The notes: generated by a model from the letters alone, not told the origin. Counted from the stretch's first letter, positions 1 to 10,440 are shown. The stretch: 64,000 bases of DNA from Pseudomonas sp. R-28-1W-6 (GCF_009799925.1 NZ_WELK01000005.1:146404-210403), one strand, 5' to 3'. Made by a program: numbers and translations.

Positions 1-73
1 GTTATCCTGGGTGCCTGCAAGGGTTGGATAGCGGGATGCGTGGAGGCCTAACCCGACTTATCAAGGAACTATC
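1..73 (+). promoter_or_regulatory. 3' part of the rpsB mRNA leader
   Basis: This is the stretch just upstream of rpsB, and its promoter lies outside the window. GGGTT at 21-25 can pair with AACCC at 50-54, closing a structured leader just before the Shine-Dalgarno AAGGAA at 63-68. Gammaproteobacterial rpsB mRNAs are known to carry a leader through which S2 represses its own synthesis. That this leader works the same way is inferred from position and the pairing only. Confidence 0.4.
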
Positions 74-814
74 ATGTCCCAAGTCAATATGCGCGATATG
101 CTGAAGGCCGGTGTGCACTTCGGCCACCAGACCCGTTACTGGAACCCGAAAATGGGCAAGTTCATTTTCGGCGCGCGCAACAAGATCCACATCATCAACC
201 TGGAAAAAACCCTGCCGATGTTCAACGAGGCTCTGTCCTTCGTTGAGAAGCTGGCTGCGGGCAAGAACAAGATTCTGTTCGTGGGCACCAAGCGTTCCGC
301 CGGCAAGATCGTGGCTGACGAAGCCGCACGTTGCGGTTCGCCGTACGTCGATCATCGCTGGTTGGGCGGCATGCTCACCAACTACAAGACCATCCGTGCC
401 TCGATCAAGCGCCTGCGCGAACTGGAAGTCCAATCCCAGGACGGTACCTTCGCCAAGCTGACCAAGAAAGAAGCCCTGATGCGCACCCGTGATCTGGAAA
501 AACTGGATCGCAGCCTGGGCGGTATCAAGGACATGGGCGGTCTGCCGGACGCCCTGTTCGTGATCGACGTCGACCACGAGCGCATTGCTATCACCGAAGC
601 CAACAAACTGGGCATCCCGGTCATCGGCATCGTCGATACCAACAGCAGCCCGGAAGGCGTTGACTACATCATCCCGGGTAACGACGACGCCATCCGCGCC
701 ATCCAGCTGTACATGGGTGCCATGGCCGACGCCGTGATCCGTGGTCGCAACAATGCTGCCGGCGGCGCCGACGAGTTCGTCGAAGAAGCTTCCTCCGAGG
801 CCAGCGAAGGCTGA
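74..814 (+). CDS. rpsB: 30S ribosomal protein S2 (uS2)
   Basis: Protein of 246 residues, the normal length for uS2, starting [20 protein letters not shown]. The N-terminal GVHFGH motif and RYWNPKM are typical of the family. S2 binds late to the 30S head-body junction and is needed for recruitment of S1 and mRNA. The ATG at 74 is preceded by AAGGAA at 63-68. The gene is followed by a hairpin with a T tract and then tsf, the conserved bacterial pairing of S2 with EF-Ts. No oddities were seen. Confidence 0.98.
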   Translation: MSQVNMRDMLKAGVHFGHQTRYWNPKMGKFIFGARNKIHIINLEKTLPMFNEALSFVEKLAAGKNKILFVGTKRSAGKIVADEAARCGSPYVDHRWLGGMLTNYKTIRASIKRLRELEVQSQDGTFAKLTKKEALMRTRDLEKLDRSLGGIKDMGGLPDALFVIDVDHERIAITEANKLGIPVIGIVDTNSSPEGVDYIIPGNDDAIRAIQLYMGAMADAVIRGRNNAAGGADEFVEEASSEASEG

Positions 815-844
815 TAGCGGGCGACCGAGGTCACCCGTTGCGCA

Positions 845-868
845 AGAAGGGGGCTAGGCCCCCTTTTT
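845..868 (+). terminator. Intrinsic terminator or attenuator between rpsB and tsf
   Basis: Stem GGGGG (849-853) pairs with CCCCC (859-863), can be extended by C854-G858 inward and AA/TT outward, and is followed by TTTTT at 864-868. It lies between rpsB and tsf, where partial termination would make S2 more abundant than EF-Ts mRNA. Confidence 0.75.
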
Positions 869-936
869 GCCACTTACGAATTTGTACCCGGTATCCGGGT
901 TGATTGGTTGACTACCGATTCAAGAGGATCAAGAAC

Positions 937-1803
937 ATGGCAGAAATTACTGCAGCCCTGGTTAAAGAACTGCGCGAGCGCACCGGCGAAGGCATGATGG
1001 ATTGCAAGAAGGCCCTGACCAAGGCCGGCGGCGACATCGAGAAAGCCATCGACGACATGCGTGCCTCGGGCGCCATCAAGGCCGCCAAGAAGGCTGGCAA
1101 CATTGCCGCCGAAGGCGCCATCGCGATCAAGGACGACGGCAAGTCCGCCGTTCTGCTGGAAGTCAACTCGCAGACCGACTTCCTGGCTCTGCAGGACGAC
1201 TTCAAGGCCTTCGTTGCCGCCAGCGTCGACCAGGCTTTCGCCGACAAGCTGACCACCGTCGAGCCGCTGATCGAAGCCCGTGAAGCCGATCGTCTGATCC
1301 TGGTCGGCAAGACCGGTGAAAACGTCAATATCCGTCGTCTGGCCCGTGTCGAGGGCGACGTGCTGGGTTCCTACCTGCACGGCAACAAGATCGGCGTGGT
1401 CGTGGCCCTGAAGGGCGGTACCGTCGAGCTGGCCAAGGACATCGCCATGCACGTGGCTGCCAGCAACCCGGAATTCCTGCTGCCGACTCAAGTCTCCCCT
1501 GAGGCCATCGAGCGCGAGAAGAACGTGTTCCTGTCCCTGAACGAAGACAAGATGAAGGGCAAGCCGGCTGAAATCGTCGAGAAGATGATTGCCGGTCGCA
1601 TCACCAAGTTCCTGGCCGAAGCCAGCCTGGTTGAGCAGGCGTTCGTCAAGAACCCGGAAGTCACCGTCGGCGCCCTGGCCAAACAGGGTGGTGCTGAAAT
1701 CGTTTCCTTCACCCGTTTCGCCGTAGGTGAAGGCATCGAGAAGCCGGTCGACAACTTTGCTGACGAAGTTGCTGCTCAAGTGGCTGCCGCCAGCAAGCAG
1801 TAA
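937..1803 (+). CDS. tsf: Elongation factor Ts
   Basis: Guanine nucleotide exchange factor that regenerates EF-Tu-GTP. The protein has 288 residues, the usual proteobacterial size. The N-terminal UBA-like module is seen in [20 protein letters not shown], the core contains the SQTDFLAL segment (family TDFV/TDFLA), and [10 protein letters not shown] follows. An in-frame TTG at 904 would add 11 residues, but ATG 937 has AGAGGA at 922-927 and matches the family start [10 protein letters not shown]. It follows rpsB after an attenuator-like hairpin. Confidence 0.97.
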   Translation: MAEITAALVKELRERTGEGMMDCKKALTKAGGDIEKAIDDMRASGAIKAAKKAGNIAAEGAIAIKDDGKSAVLLEVNSQTDFLALQDDFKAFVAASVDQAFADKLTTVEPLIEAREADRLILVGKTGENVNIRRLARVEGDVLGSYLHGNKIGVVVALKGGTVELAKDIAMHVAASNPEFLLPTQVSPEAIEREKNVFLSLNEDKMKGKPAEIVEKMIAGRITKFLAEASLVEQAFVKNPEVTVGALAKQGGAEIVSFTRFAVGEGIEKPVDNFADEVAAQVAAASKQ

Positions 1804-1826
1804 GACGGTTCCGCACTGTCGTACCG

Positions 1827-1860
1827 AAGAGGCTGCCCGCTTACGCGTGCAGCCTCTTTT
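1827..1860 (+). terminator. Intrinsic terminator after tsf
   Basis: AGAGGCTGC at 1828-1836 pairs with GCAGCCTCT at 1849-1857, with a 12-nt loop and a TTTT run at 1857-1860. It separates rpsB-tsf from pyrH. Confidence 0.8.
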
Positions 1861-1982
1861 GCAAAGCGCGGCATAATCGTTGCTCGCGCCGCACCAATTC
1901 ACCGGGCAGTTGTCTGACTGCCGGGTAAAAATATGAAGCCGCAGTGCTTCGACTAGAAAGCAACGCCGCAGGAGAGATACGC

Positions 1983-2726
1983 ATGGCTCAGCAGGTGAGT
2001 GGTCGCCAACCTCGCTATAAACGCATTCTGCTCAAACTTAGCGGCGAGGCCCTGATGGGCTCGGAAGAGTTCGGCATCGACCCGAAGGTGCTGGACCGCA
2101 TGGCGCTGGAAGTCGGCCAGCTGGTCGGCATCGGCGTGCAGGTCGGGCTGGTGATCGGCGGAGGCAACCTGTTCCGCGGTGCGGCGCTGTCCGCTGCCGG
2201 CATGGACCGGGTCACCGGCGACCACATGGGCATGCTGGCTACCGTGATGAACGCCCTGGCCATGCGCGACGCGCTGGAGCGCTCGAACATCCCGGCCACG
2301 GTGATGTCGGCGATTTCGATGGTCGGCGTGACCGATCACTACGACCGGCGCAAGGCGCTGCGTCACCTGGCTACCGGGGAAGTGGTGATCTTCGCCGCCG
2401 GCACCGGCAACCCGTTCTTCACCACCGACTCGGCGGCCTGCCTGCGCGCCATCGAGATCGATGCCGATCTGGTGTTGAAAGCCACCAAGGTCGATGGCGT
2501 GTACACTGCCGATCCTTTCAAGGACCCCAATGCGGAGAAATTCGAGCGTCTGACCTATGACGAGGTGCTCGACCGCAAGCTGGGTGTGATGGATCTGACG
2601 GCCATCTGTCTGTGCCGCGACCACAAGATGCCGCTGCGGGTCTTCAATATGAACAAGCCGGGCGCCCTGCTGAATATCGTGGTGGGCGGCGCGGAAGGAA
2701 CCCTGATCGAGGAGGAAGCACAATGA
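1983..2726 (+). CDS. pyrH: UMP kinase
   Basis: Phosphorylates UMP to UDP in pyrimidine nucleotide synthesis. It belongs to the amino-acid kinase fold, unlike eukaryotic UMP kinases, and acts as a hexamer. The 247-residue protein shows the N-terminal [13 protein letters not shown] phosphate-binding segment, the GGGNLFRG loop and the C-terminal [18 protein letters not shown] segment. An upstream start at 1944 is in frame, but AGGAGA at 1970-1975 points to ATG 1983. The stop overlaps the frr start in ATGA (2723-2726), so the two genes are translationally coupled. Confidence 0.97.
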   Translation: MAQQVSGRQPRYKRILLKLSGEALMGSEEFGIDPKVLDRMALEVGQLVGIGVQVGLVIGGGNLFRGAALSAAGMDRVTGDHMGMLATVMNALAMRDALERSNIPATVMSAISMVGVTDHYDRRKALRHLATGEVVIFAAGTGNPFFTTDSAACLRAIEIDADLVLKATKVDGVYTADPFKDPNAEKFERLTYDEVLDRKLGVMDLTAICLCRDHKMPLRVFNMNKPGALLNIVVGGAEGTLIEEEAQ

Positions 2727-3280
2727 TCAACGAGATCAAGAAAGACGCTCAGGAGCGCATGGTCAAATCCCTGGAGTCCCTGGGGCGCAACCTGGCCTCC
2801 ATTCGTACCGGCCGGGCGCATCCCAGTATCCTGGACAGCATCAAGGTCCCGGCATACGGCAGCGAGATGCCGCTGAATCAGGTCGCCGCGATCAGCGTGG
2901 AAGATGCCCGTACGCTGAAGATCGTCGCTCACGACAAGGCGCTGGGCGCTGCGATCGAAAAGGCCATCATGACCTCCGATCTCGGGCTGAATCCGAGCAG
3001 CGCCGGTACCACTATTCGGGTACCGATGCCGGCCCTGACCGAAGAGACGCGCAGGGGCTACACCAAGCAGGCACGTGGCGTTGCCGAGGATGCCAAGGTG
3101 GCCGTGCGCAACGTGCGCCGCGATGCCCTGGCCGAGCTGAAGAAGCTGTCCAAGGACAAGGAAATCAGCGAAGACGAAGAGCGTCGCGCCGCCGACGAGG
3201 TGCAGAAGCTGACCGACAAGTTCGTCGCCGAGGTGGAAAAGGCGCTGGAAGCCAAAGAAACCGATCTGATGGCGGTGTGA
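2723..3280 (+). CDS. frr: Ribosome recycling factor
   Basis: Splits post-termination ribosomes together with EF-G. The 185-residue protein starts [20 protein letters not shown] and shows the conserved [11 protein letters not shown] segment and the C-terminal three-helix bundle residues [17 protein letters not shown]. The start overlaps the pyrH stop by four bases and uses the GAGGAGGAA Shine-Dalgarno (about 2709-2717) inside the end of pyrH. Confidence 0.98.
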   Translation: MINEIKKDAQERMVKSLESLGRNLASIRTGRAHPSILDSIKVPAYGSEMPLNQVAAISVEDARTLKIVAHDKALGAAIEKAIMTSDLGLNPSSAGTTIRVPMPALTEETRRGYTKQARGVAEDAKVAVRNVRRDALAELKKLSKDKEISEDEERRAADEVQKLTDKFVAEVEKALEAKETDLMAV

Positions 3281-3293
3281 CGGTCCTCTAGCC

Positions 3294-4049
3294 ATGGTCA
3301 AGAACAAGCAGGAAGCCCCGGCGATAGTGCCGCGTCATGTGGCCATCATCATGGATGGTAATAACCGCTGGGCGAAGAAGCGCCTGCTGCCTGGCGTGGC
3401 CGGGCACAAGGCCGGCGTCGACGCCGTGCGTGCGGTAATTGAGGTGTGTGCCGAGGCGGGGGTCGAGGTGCTGACCCTGTTCGCCTTCTCCAGCGAGAAC
3501 TGGCAGCGCCCGGCCGAAGAGGTCGGCGCGCTGATGGAGCTGTTCCTCGGGGCGCTGCGCCGCGAGGCGAAGAAGCTCAAGGAAAACGGCATCAGCCTGC
3601 GCATCATCGGGGATCGCTCGCGCTTCCATCCGGAGCTGCAGGCGGCCATGCGCGAGGCCGAACAGATCACCGCCGGCGAGAAGCGCTTCGTCCTGCAGGT
3701 GGCGGCCAACTACGGCGGCCAGTGGGATATCGCCCAGGCCGCGCAGCGCCTGGCGCGCGATGTGCAGGCCGGGCACCTGCAGCCGGAGGACCTGACTCCG
3801 GAGCTGCTGCAGGGCTGCCTGGCCACCGGCGATCTGCCGTTGCCGGACCTGTGCATCCGTACCGGCGGCGAGCACCGCATCAGCAATTTCCTGCTGTGGC
3901 AGCTGGCCTATTCCGAGCTGTATTTCTCCGACCTGTTCTGGCCGGACTTCAAACACGAGGCCATGCGCAAGGCGCTGGCCGATTTCTCTACCCGCCAGCG
4001 TCGCTTCGGCAAGACCAGTGAACAGGTGGAAGCCGAGGCGCGTCGCTGA
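3294..4049 (+). CDS. uppS: (2E,6E)-farnesyl-diphosphate-specific ditrans,polycis-undecaprenyl-diphosphate synthase
   Basis: Cis-prenyltransferase making the C55 carrier lipid precursor for peptidoglycan and O-antigen. The protein has 251 residues. Catalytic Asp21 lies in IIMDGNNRWAKKR, and the C-terminal RTGGEHRISNFLLWQLAYSE matches the substrate-binding RxGGExRxSNF signature. ATG 3294 lies 13 bases after frr. The stop shares one base with the cdsA start (TGATG), so it belongs to the same operon as cdsA. Confidence 0.97.
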   Translation: MVKNKQEAPAIVPRHVAIIMDGNNRWAKKRLLPGVAGHKAGVDAVRAVIEVCAEAGVEVLTLFAFSSENWQRPAEEVGALMELFLGALRREAKKLKENGISLRIIGDRSRFHPELQAAMREAEQITAGEKRFVLQVAANYGGQWDIAQAAQRLARDVQAGHLQPEDLTPELLQGCLATGDLPLPDLCIRTGGEHRISNFLLWQLAYSELYFSDLFWPDFKHEAMRKALADFSTRQRRFGKTSEQVEAEARR

Positions 4050-4864
4050 TGCTCAAACAACGGATCATCACGGCGCTGCTGATGCTGCCCGTCGTACTGT
4101 GCGGTTTCTTCCTGCTCGACGGCGGGCTGTTCGCCCTGTTCATCGGTGCGGTGGTGACCCTGGGAGCCTGGGAGTGGGCACGCCTGGCCGGTTTCGCCGG
4201 GCAGGCGCAGCGCGTGGCCTATGCCGCCGCCGTGGCGGCGCTGCTCTACGGGCTGTATCGCGCCCCGGGCCTGGCACCCTGGTTGCTCGGCGCGGCTGTG
4301 CTGTGGTGGGTGCTGGCCACCCTGCTGGTGCTGAGCTATCCCGCCAGTAGCCGCTACTGGGGCGGCCTGCCCGGGAAGCTGCTGATCGGCCTGCTGATCC
4401 TGTTGCCCGCCTGGCAGGGCCTGGTCCTGCTCAAGCAGTGGCCGCAGGCGAACCTGCTGATCATCGCCGTCATGGTGCTGGTGTGGGGGGCCGATATCGG
4501 TGCCTATTTCGCCGGCAAGACCTTCGGCAAGCGCAAGCTGGCGCCGCGGGTGAGCCCCGGCAAGAGCTGGGAGGGGCTGTATGGCGGCCTGCTGGCCAGC
4601 CTGCTGATCACCGCGGCGGTCGGCCTGCAGCAGGGCTGGCAGGGCAAGGGTTTTGCCCTGGCCCTGGCGGGCGCGGCGCTGGTGGTGCTGATCTCGGTGG
4701 TCGGTGACCTGACCGAAAGCATGTTCAAGCGCCAGTCCGGGATAAAGGACAGCAGCAACCTGCTGCCCGGTCACGGTGGCGTGCTGGATCGCATCGACAG
4801 CCTGACGGCGGCCGTGCCGGTATTTGCCGTGCTGCTGTGGCTGGCTGGCTGGGGCACGCTGTGA
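4049..4864 (+). CDS. cdsA: Phosphatidate cytidylyltransferase (CDP-diglyceride synthase)
   Basis: Inner-membrane enzyme making CDP-diacylglycerol from phosphatidate and CTP, the branch point of phospholipid synthesis. The 271-residue protein is almost entirely hydrophobic, with about eight membrane segments. The family signature is present near the C terminus: [19 protein letters not shown] followed by [15 protein letters not shown] second conserved patch is SPGKSWEG. The start overlaps the uppS stop by one base and the end overlaps dxr by four. Confidence 0.96.
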   Translation: MLKQRIITALLMLPVVLCGFFLLDGGLFALFIGAVVTLGAWEWARLAGFAGQAQRVAYAAAVAALLYGLYRAPGLAPWLLGAAVLWWVLATLLVLSYPASSRYWGGLPGKLLIGLLILLPAWQGLVLLKQWPQANLLIIAVMVLVWGADIGAYFAGKTFGKRKLAPRVSPGKSWEGLYGGLLASLLITAAVGLQQGWQGKGFALALAGAALVVLISVVGDLTESMFKRQSGIKDSSNLLPGHGGVLDRIDSLTAAVPVFAVLLWLAGWGTL

Positions 4865-6051
4865 GTCGGGTGCAACAGATCACCGTGCTGGGGGCGACCG
4901 GCTCCATCGGGCTCAGCACCCTGGATGTGATCGCGCGTCATCCTGAGCGCTACCAGGTCTTCGCCCTCAGTGGTTTCACCCGCCTGGCCGAACTCCAGGC
5001 CCTGTGCGTCAAGCATCGGCCGCGCTATGCCGTGGTTGCCGATGCGGCGGCCGGCGAGGCATTGCAGGCGGCGCTGCAGCAGGCCGGGCTGCCGACCCGG
5101 GTGCTGGTGGGCGAGGGTGGTCTGTGCGAAGTGGCGGCGCATCCCGAAGTCGATGCGGTGATGGCGGCGATCGTCGGCGCTGCCGGTCTCAAACCGACCC
5201 TGGCGGCGGTCGAGGCCGGCAAGAAGGTACTGCTGGCGAACAAGGAAGCGCTGGTGATGTCCGGCGACCTGTTTATCCAGGCGGTGCGGCGCAGCGGTGC
5301 CGTGCTGCTGCCGATCGACAGCGAACACAATGCGATCTTCCAGTGCCTGCCGGGTGACTATGCCCGCGGTCTGGGCGCTGTCGGGGTGCGGCGCATCCTG
5401 CTGACGGCCTCCGGCGGCCCGTTCCGCGAAACCCCGCTGGCCGAGCTGGAGCGGGTCAGCCCCGAGCAGGCCTGTGCCCACCCCAACTGGTCGATGGGGC
5501 GCAAGATCTCGGTGGACTCGGCGAGCATGATGAACAAGGGCCTGGAGCTGATCGAGGCCTGCTGGCTGTTCGACGCCAGGCCGAGTCAGGTCGAGGTGGT
5601 GATCCATCCGCAAAGCGTGATCCATTCGCTGGTCGACTATGTCGATGGCTCGGTGCTGGCGCAGTTGGGCAATCCGGATATGCGCACGCCGATCGCCCAT
5701 GCCCTGGCCTGGCCGCAGCGCATCGACTCCGGCGTGGCGCCGCTGGACCTGTTCGCCGTGGCGCGCCTGGATTTCCAGCGTCCGGACGAGCAGCGTTTCC
5801 CCTGCCTGCGCCTGGCGCGACATGCCGCGGAGGCGGGTGGCAGTGCGCCGGCGCTGCTCAATGCGGCCAACGAGGTGGCGGTGGCGGCCTTCCTCGAGCG
5901 GCGCATCCGCTTTCCCGAGATCGCGCGTATCATCGATGAAGTATTGAATCTTGAGGCGGTCGCGCCGGTCGAAAACCTCGATGCGGTGCTGGCGGCCGAT
6001 GCCCGGGCGCGGGTGCTGGCCGGTGAATGGTTGAGTCGCCACGGGCGTTGA
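4861..6051 (+). CDS. dxr: 1-deoxy-D-xylulose 5-phosphate reductoisomerase
   Basis: Second step of the MEP isoprenoid pathway: converts DXP to MEP with NADPH and a divalent metal. The 396-residue protein has the N-terminal GATGSIG nucleotide-binding loop, the SEHNAIFQ metal/substrate region, TASGGPF, and [18 protein letters not shown] chose GTG 4861, which overlaps the cdsA stop as GTGA. An upstream ATG at 4837 would lie inside cdsA and add eight residues not seen in the family. ispD, another gene of the pathway, lies at 24933. Confidence 0.96.
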   Translation: MSRVQQITVLGATGSIGLSTLDVIARHPERYQVFALSGFTRLAELQALCVKHRPRYAVVADAAAGEALQAALQQAGLPTRVLVGEGGLCEVAAHPEVDAVMAAIVGAAGLKPTLAAVEAGKKVLLANKEALVMSGDLFIQAVRRSGAVLLPIDSEHNAIFQCLPGDYARGLGAVGVRRILLTASGGPFRETPLAELERVSPEQACAHPNWSMGRKISVDSASMMNKGLELIEACWLFDARPSQVEVVIHPQSVIHSLVDYVDGSVLAQLGNPDMRTPIAHALAWPQRIDSGVAPLDLFAVARLDFQRPDEQRFPCLRLARHAAEAGGSAPALLNAANEVAVAAFLERRIRFPEIARIIDEVLNLEAVAPVENLDAVLAADARARVLAGEWLSRHGR

Positions 6052-6066
6052 GCCCGGAGGAATAGG

Positions 6067-7419
6067 ATGAGCGCGCTATACATGTTCTTCGGCACCCTGA
6101 TTGCGCTGGGCGTGCTGGTGACTATCCACGAGTTCGGCCACTTCTGGGTGGCGCGGCGCTGCGGGGTCAAGGTCCTGCGCTTCTCCGTGGGCTTCGGCAG
6201 CCCCCTGCTGCGCTGGCACGATCGCCAGGGCACCGAGTTCGTCGTGGCCGCCATTCCGCTGGGTGGCTACGTGAAGATGCTCGACGAGCGCGAGGGCGAT
6301 GTTCCGGCCGAGCAGATCGAGCAGTCCTTCAATCGCAAGTCGGTACGGCAGCGCATCGCCATCGTCGCCGCCGGGCCGATTGCCAACTTCCTGCTGGCCA
6401 TCCTGTTCTTCTGGGTCCTGGCCATGCTCGGCAGCCAGCAGGCCAAGCCGGTCATCGGCGCCGTGCAGGCGGACAGCCTGGCGGCGGCGGCGGGCCTGCA
6501 GGCCGGGCAGGAGATCCTGGCCGTGGATGGCGAGCCGACGGCCGGTTGGGGGGCGGTCAATCTGCAACTGGTGCGGCGTCTCGGCGAGAGCGGCACGCTC
6601 GAGCTGTTGTTGCGCGAGCCTGATTCGACGGCGCAGAGCACTCGTCAGTTGGCACTGCGTGATTGGCAGAAGGGTGTCGAGCAGCCAGATCCGCTGCAGT
6701 CGCTGGGTATTCGTCCGTGGCGTCCGGCCATTGCTCCGGTTCTGCAGGAAATCGATCCCGAGGGGCCGGCGCAGGCGGCGGGCGTGCGCAAGGGTGATCG
6801 CCTACTGTTGATCGGCGAGCAGCGCATCGCTGACTGGCAGCAGGTGTTGGATGTGCTGCGCGAGCTGCCGGGGCAGCAGGTGCGCCTGCTGGTCGAGCGC
6901 GAGGGGCGCGAGCTGGCGTTCACGGTGAACCTTGCCGTGCGTGGCGAGGGTGAGGCGCGCGGCGGTTACCTCGGCGTCGGCGTCGGCGCCGTCGAGTGGC
7001 CGCAAGAGATGCTGCGCGAAGTCCGCTACGGGCCGCTGGATGCGCTGGGCGAGGGGCTGCGGCGCACCTGGCACATGACCCTGCTGACCTTCGATTCGGT
7101 GCGCAAAATGCTGGTCGGTGAGCTCTCGGTAAAAAACTTGAGTGGGCCGATAACCATTGCTAAAGTGGCGGGCGCTTCAGCCCAGTCGGGAGTGGGGGAT
7201 TTCCTGTATTTCCTGTCCCTGCTGAGCATTAGTTTGGGGGTTCTCAACCTGTTGCCCATTCCTGTGCTGGATGGGGGGCATCTGCTGTTCTACCTGATCG
7301 AGTGGGTGCGGGGTCGCCCGCTGTCCGAGCGGGTGCAGGGTTGGGGCATGCAGGTGGGCATCAGTCTGGTGCTCGGGGTGATGTTGCTGGCCCTGATCAA
7401 CGACCTGGGTCGTCTGTAA
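6067..7419 (+). CDS. rseP: Site-2 intramembrane zinc metalloprotease RseP (MucP in Pseudomonas)
   Basis: Cleaves membrane-spanning anti-sigma factors (RseA/MucA) to release RpoE/AlgU, and clears signal peptides. In the 450-residue protein, the zinc motif HEFGH is at residues 21-25 in the first membrane segment, two PDZ-like regions occupy roughly 115-305, and the second metal-ligand motif LDG is at 401-403 in the last membrane region (NLLPIPVLDGGH). It is placed directly before bamA, the usual gammaproteobacterial arrangement. AGGAATAGG precedes ATG 6067. Confidence 0.97.
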   Translation: MSALYMFFGTLIALGVLVTIHEFGHFWVARRCGVKVLRFSVGFGSPLLRWHDRQGTEFVVAAIPLGGYVKMLDEREGDVPAEQIEQSFNRKSVRQRIAIVAAGPIANFLLAILFFWVLAMLGSQQAKPVIGAVQADSLAAAAGLQAGQEILAVDGEPTAGWGAVNLQLVRRLGESGTLELLLREPDSTAQSTRQLALRDWQKGVEQPDPLQSLGIRPWRPAIAPVLQEIDPEGPAQAAGVRKGDRLLLIGEQRIADWQQVLDVLRELPGQQVRLLVEREGRELAFTVNLAVRGEGEARGGYLGVGVGAVEWPQEMLREVRYGPLDALGEGLRRTWHMTLLTFDSVRKMLVGELSVKNLSGPITIAKVAGASAQSGVGDFLYFLSLLSISLGVLNLLPIPVLDGGHLLFYLIEWVRGRPLSERVQGWGMQVGISLVLGVMLLALINDLGRL

Positions 7420-7436
7420 ACAAATCGCTGAATTGC

Positions 7437-7467
7437 GAAGCTGCCGCCTATTGCGGCGGCTTCTTTA
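7437..7467 (+). terminator. Terminator-like hairpin between rseP and bamA
   Basis: GCCGCC at 7443-7448 pairs with GGCGGC at 7455-7460 around a six-base loop, followed by TTCTTTATT. The T tract is imperfect, so this may be a partial attenuator inside the operon rather than a true end. Confidence 0.5.
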
Positions 7468-7494
7468 TTGTCAGTTGGAATAAGAAAGGACTTC

Positions 7495-9894
7495 ATGAAA
7501 CGTCTGCTGCTACCTGCGGTGCTCGCCGCATTGATGATCGCCGAAGTTCACGCCGAGTCCTTCACCATCTCAGATATTCGCGTCAACGGCCTGCAGCGGG
7601 TTTCCGCGGGCAGCCTGTTCGGCGCCCTGCCGCTCAACGTCGGTGAGCAGGCGGATGACGGTAGCCTGGTCGAGGCTACTCGTGCGCTGTTCAAAACCGG
7701 TTTCTTCCAGGATATCCAGCTCGGTCGCGATGGCGATGTGCTGGTGATCACCGTGATCGAGCGTCCGTCGATCTCCGGCGTGGAGATCGAAGGCAACAAG
7801 GCGATCAGCACCGAAGACCTGATGAAGGGCCTGGAGCAGTCCGGCCTGGCCGAGGGCGAAATCTTCCAGCGCGCCACCCTCGAAGGCGTGCGCAACGAAC
7901 TGCTGCGCCAGTACGTGGCCCAAGGCCGCTATTCGGCCAGCATCGAAGCCGAAGTGATTCCGCAGCCGCGTAACCGCGTGGCACTGAAGATCGACATCAA
8001 CGAGGGCTCGGTTGCCGCCATCCAGCACATCAACGTGGTGGGCAACACGGTCTTCTCTGATGAGGACCTGGTCGGCCTGTTCGAGCTGAAGACCACCAAC
8101 TGGCTGTCCTTCTTCAAGAACGACGACAAGTACGCCCGCGAGAAACTGTCCGGTGACCTGGAGCGTCTGCGCTCCTACTACCTGGACCGCGGCTACATCA
8201 ACATGGATATCTCCTCCACCCAGGTATCCATCACCCCGGACAAGAAGCACGTCTACGTCACCGTCAACGTCGACGAGGGCGACAAGTACAGCGTCAGCGA
8301 AGTCAAGCTCTCCGGTGACCTGAAAGTGCCGGAAGAGGAAGTCAAGAAGCTGCTGCTGGTCAAGCAGGGCCAGGTATTCTCGCGCAAGGTGATGACCACC
8401 ACCTCCGAGCTGATCACCCGCCGCCTGGGCAACGAGGGCTACACCTTCGCCAACGTCAACGGCGTGCCGCAGCCCAACGACGAAGACAAGACCGTCGCCA
8501 TCACCTTCGTGGTCGATCCGGGCAAGCGTGCCTATGTCAACCGCATCAACTTCCGTGGCAATACCAAGACCGAAGACGAAGTGCTGCGCCGCGAAATGCG
8601 CCAGATGGAAGGCGGCTGGGCTTCGACCTACCTGATCGACCAGTCCAAGACCCGCCTCGAGCGCCTGGGCTACTTCAAGGAAGTCAACGTTGAGACTCCG
8701 CAGGTACCCGGTACCGACGACCAGGTCGACGTCAACTACAGCGTCGAGGAGCAGGCTTCCGGCTCGATCACCGCCAGCGTCGGCTTCGCTCAGAATGCCG
8801 GCTTGATCCTCGGCGGCTCGATCAGCCAGAACAACTTCCTCGGTACCGGCAACAAGGTCAGCCTCGGCCTGACCCGCAGCGAATACCAGACCAGCTACAA
8901 CTTCGGCTTCGTCGACCCCTACTGGACCGCCGATGGCGTCAGCCTGGGCTACAACGCCTTCTACCGCGCCACCGACTACGATGACCTTGATGTCGACGTA
9001 TCCAGCTATGCGGTGGATAGCTATGGCGCCGGGGTGAGCATCGGTTACCCGATCAGCGAGATCTCGCGTCTGACCTATGGCCTGACCATCCAGCAGGACA
9101 GCATCGATACCGGCTCCTACACCGTCGACGAAATCATGGATTTCCTCGAGGAGGAGGGCGAGGACTACCTGAACCTGAAGGGCTCGATCGGCTGGTCGGA
9201 GTCCACGCTCAACCGTGGCGTGCTGGCCAACCGTGGTCATTCCCAGAGCCTGGTGCTGGAAAGCACCGTGCCCGGTAGCGACCTGTCGTTCTTCAAACTG
9301 GACTACCGTGGCCAGCTGTTCAAGCCGGTGACCGACAACTACACCCTGCGCTTCCATACCGAGCTGGGCTATGGCGACAGCTACGGCTCTACCTCCGACC
9401 TGCCGTTCTACGAGAACTACTACGCCGGTGGCTTCAACTCGGTGCGGGGTTTCGAGGACAGCTCGCTGGGCCCACGCAGTACGCCCAGCGTGGCGCGTGA
9501 CGCCAGTGGCAAGGTCATCACCGACGGCAGCATCGGTGCCGATGGTCGCTATACCGACCCGGACCAGGATCCGCTGCCCTTCGGTGGTAACGTGCTGATC
9601 CAGGGCGGGGTGGAAATGCTGTTCCCGATGCCGTTTGTCAAGGATCAACGTTCCCTGCGCACCTCGCTGTTCTGGGACGTGGGCAACGTCTACGACACCA
9701 ATTGCTCCACCGCCCAGAAAGAGAATGGCAACACCTGCGACCTGGACATTGGCGAGTTGGCCAGTTCCGTCGGCGTCGGCGTGACCTGGATCACGGCCAT
9801 GGGCCCGCTGAGCTTCAGCCTGGCGGCGCCGATCAAGAAACCGGATGATGCGGATACCCAAGTCTTCCAGTTCTCTCTGGGTCAGACCTTCTAA
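7495..9894 (+). CDS. bamA: Outer-membrane protein assembly factor BamA
   Basis: Central Omp85 subunit of the BAM complex that folds beta-barrel proteins into the outer membrane. The 799-residue precursor has a signal peptide with likely cleavage after VHA (residue 20), five POTRA domains over roughly 21-425, and a C-terminal 16-strand barrel. The conserved loop-6 VRGF motif is present (FNSVRGFEDSS), and the chain ends in Phe (FSLGQTF), as barrel substrates do. ATG 7495 is chosen over upstream in-frame starts because AAAGGA lies at 7485-7490 and the signal peptide begins MKRLLL. Confidence 0.97.
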   Translation: MKRLLLPAVLAALMIAEVHAESFTISDIRVNGLQRVSAGSLFGALPLNVGEQADDGSLVEATRALFKTGFFQDIQLGRDGDVLVITVIERPSISGVEIEGNKAISTEDLMKGLEQSGLAEGEIFQRATLEGVRNELLRQYVAQGRYSASIEAEVIPQPRNRVALKIDINEGSVAAIQHINVVGNTVFSDEDLVGLFELKTTNWLSFFKNDDKYAREKLSGDLERLRSYYLDRGYINMDISSTQVSITPDKKHVYVTVNVDEGDKYSVSEVKLSGDLKVPEEEVKKLLLVKQGQVFSRKVMTTTSELITRRLGNEGYTFANVNGVPQPNDEDKTVAITFVVDPGKRAYVNRINFRGNTKTEDEVLRREMRQMEGGWASTYLIDQSKTRLERLGYFKEVNVETPQVPGTDDQVDVNYSVEEQASGSITASVGFAQNAGLILGGSISQNNFLGTGNKVSLGLTRSEYQTSYNFGFVDPYWTADGVSLGYNAFYRATDYDDLDVDVSSYAVDSYGAGVSIGYPISEISRLTYGLTIQQDSIDTGSYTVDEIMDFLEEEGEDYLNLKGSIGWSESTLNRGVLANRGHSQSLVLESTVPGSDLSFFKLDYRGQLFKPVTDNYTLRFHTELGYGDSYGSTSDLPFYENYYAGGFNSVRGFEDSSLGPRSTPSVARDASGKVITDGSIGADGRYTDPDQDPLPFGGNVLIQGGVEMLFPMPFVKDQRSLRTSLFWDVGNVYDTNCSTAQKENGNTCDLDIGELASSVGVGVTWITAMGPLSFSLAAPIKKPDDADTQVFQFSLGQTF

Positions 9895-9936
9895 TTGCTT
9901 GATAAATGACAACAGTCTTTGTTGCGGGAGTGCATC

Positions 9937-10440
9937 GTGCGTAAGTTGACTCAATGGGTACTGATCACCATGGCCTTGGTGGCGACTCCGGCGTTTGCCG
10001 AGATGAAGGTGGCGGTACTGAACTATCAAATGGCCTTGCTTGAGTCTGACGCAGCGAAGAAATACGCGGTGGATGCCGAGAAGAAGTTCGGGCCGCAACT
10101 GAACAAGCTGAAGCAGCTGGAAACCGATGCCAAGCGCATCCAGGACCGTCTGGTCAAGGAAGGCGAGCGCATGCAGCAGGCCGAGCGCGAGCGTCTGGAA
10201 CTCGAATTCAAGCAGAAGGCGCGCGATTTCCAGTTCCAGTCCAAGGAACTCAACGAGGCCAAGGCGATTTCCGATCGCGACATGCTCAAGCAGCTCAAGC
10301 CGAAGCTGGACAAAGCGGTCGAAGAAGTGATCAAGGGCGGCAGCTTCGACCTGGTGCTGGAGCGCGGTGCGGTGATCGATGTCAAACCGCAGTACGACAT
10401 CACCCGCCAGGTCATCGAGCGCATGAACAAGCTGCGCTGA
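9937..10440 (+). CDS. skp: Periplasmic chaperone Skp/OmpH
   Basis: Trimeric periplasmic chaperone that holds unfolded outer-membrane proteins on their way to BamA. The 167-residue precursor has a signal peptide of about 21 residues ending TPAFA, then a charged helical hairpin rich in Lys, Glu and Gln (about residues 50-125), as expected for the Skp tentacles. The start is taken as GTG 9937, preceded by CGGGAG; an earlier TTG at 9919 would add a poor extension to the signal peptide. It sits between bamA and lpxD, the conserved order. Confidence 0.94.
   Translation: MRKLTQWVLITMALVATPAFAEMKVAVLNYQMALLESDAAKKYAVDAEKKFGPQLNKLKQLETDAKRIQDRLVKEGERMQQAERERLELEFKQKARDFQFQSKELNEAKAISDRDMLKQLKPKLDKAVEEVIKGGSFDLVLERGAVIDVKPQYDITRQVIERMNKLR

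Noticed and set aside
7570..10098. An 842-residue open reading frame on the minus strand opposite bamA and skp
   Set aside because: It mirrors the codon bias of bamA, has no ribosome site or recognisable domain, and its composition (Val, Asp, Gly, His rich) is that of an antisense shadow.
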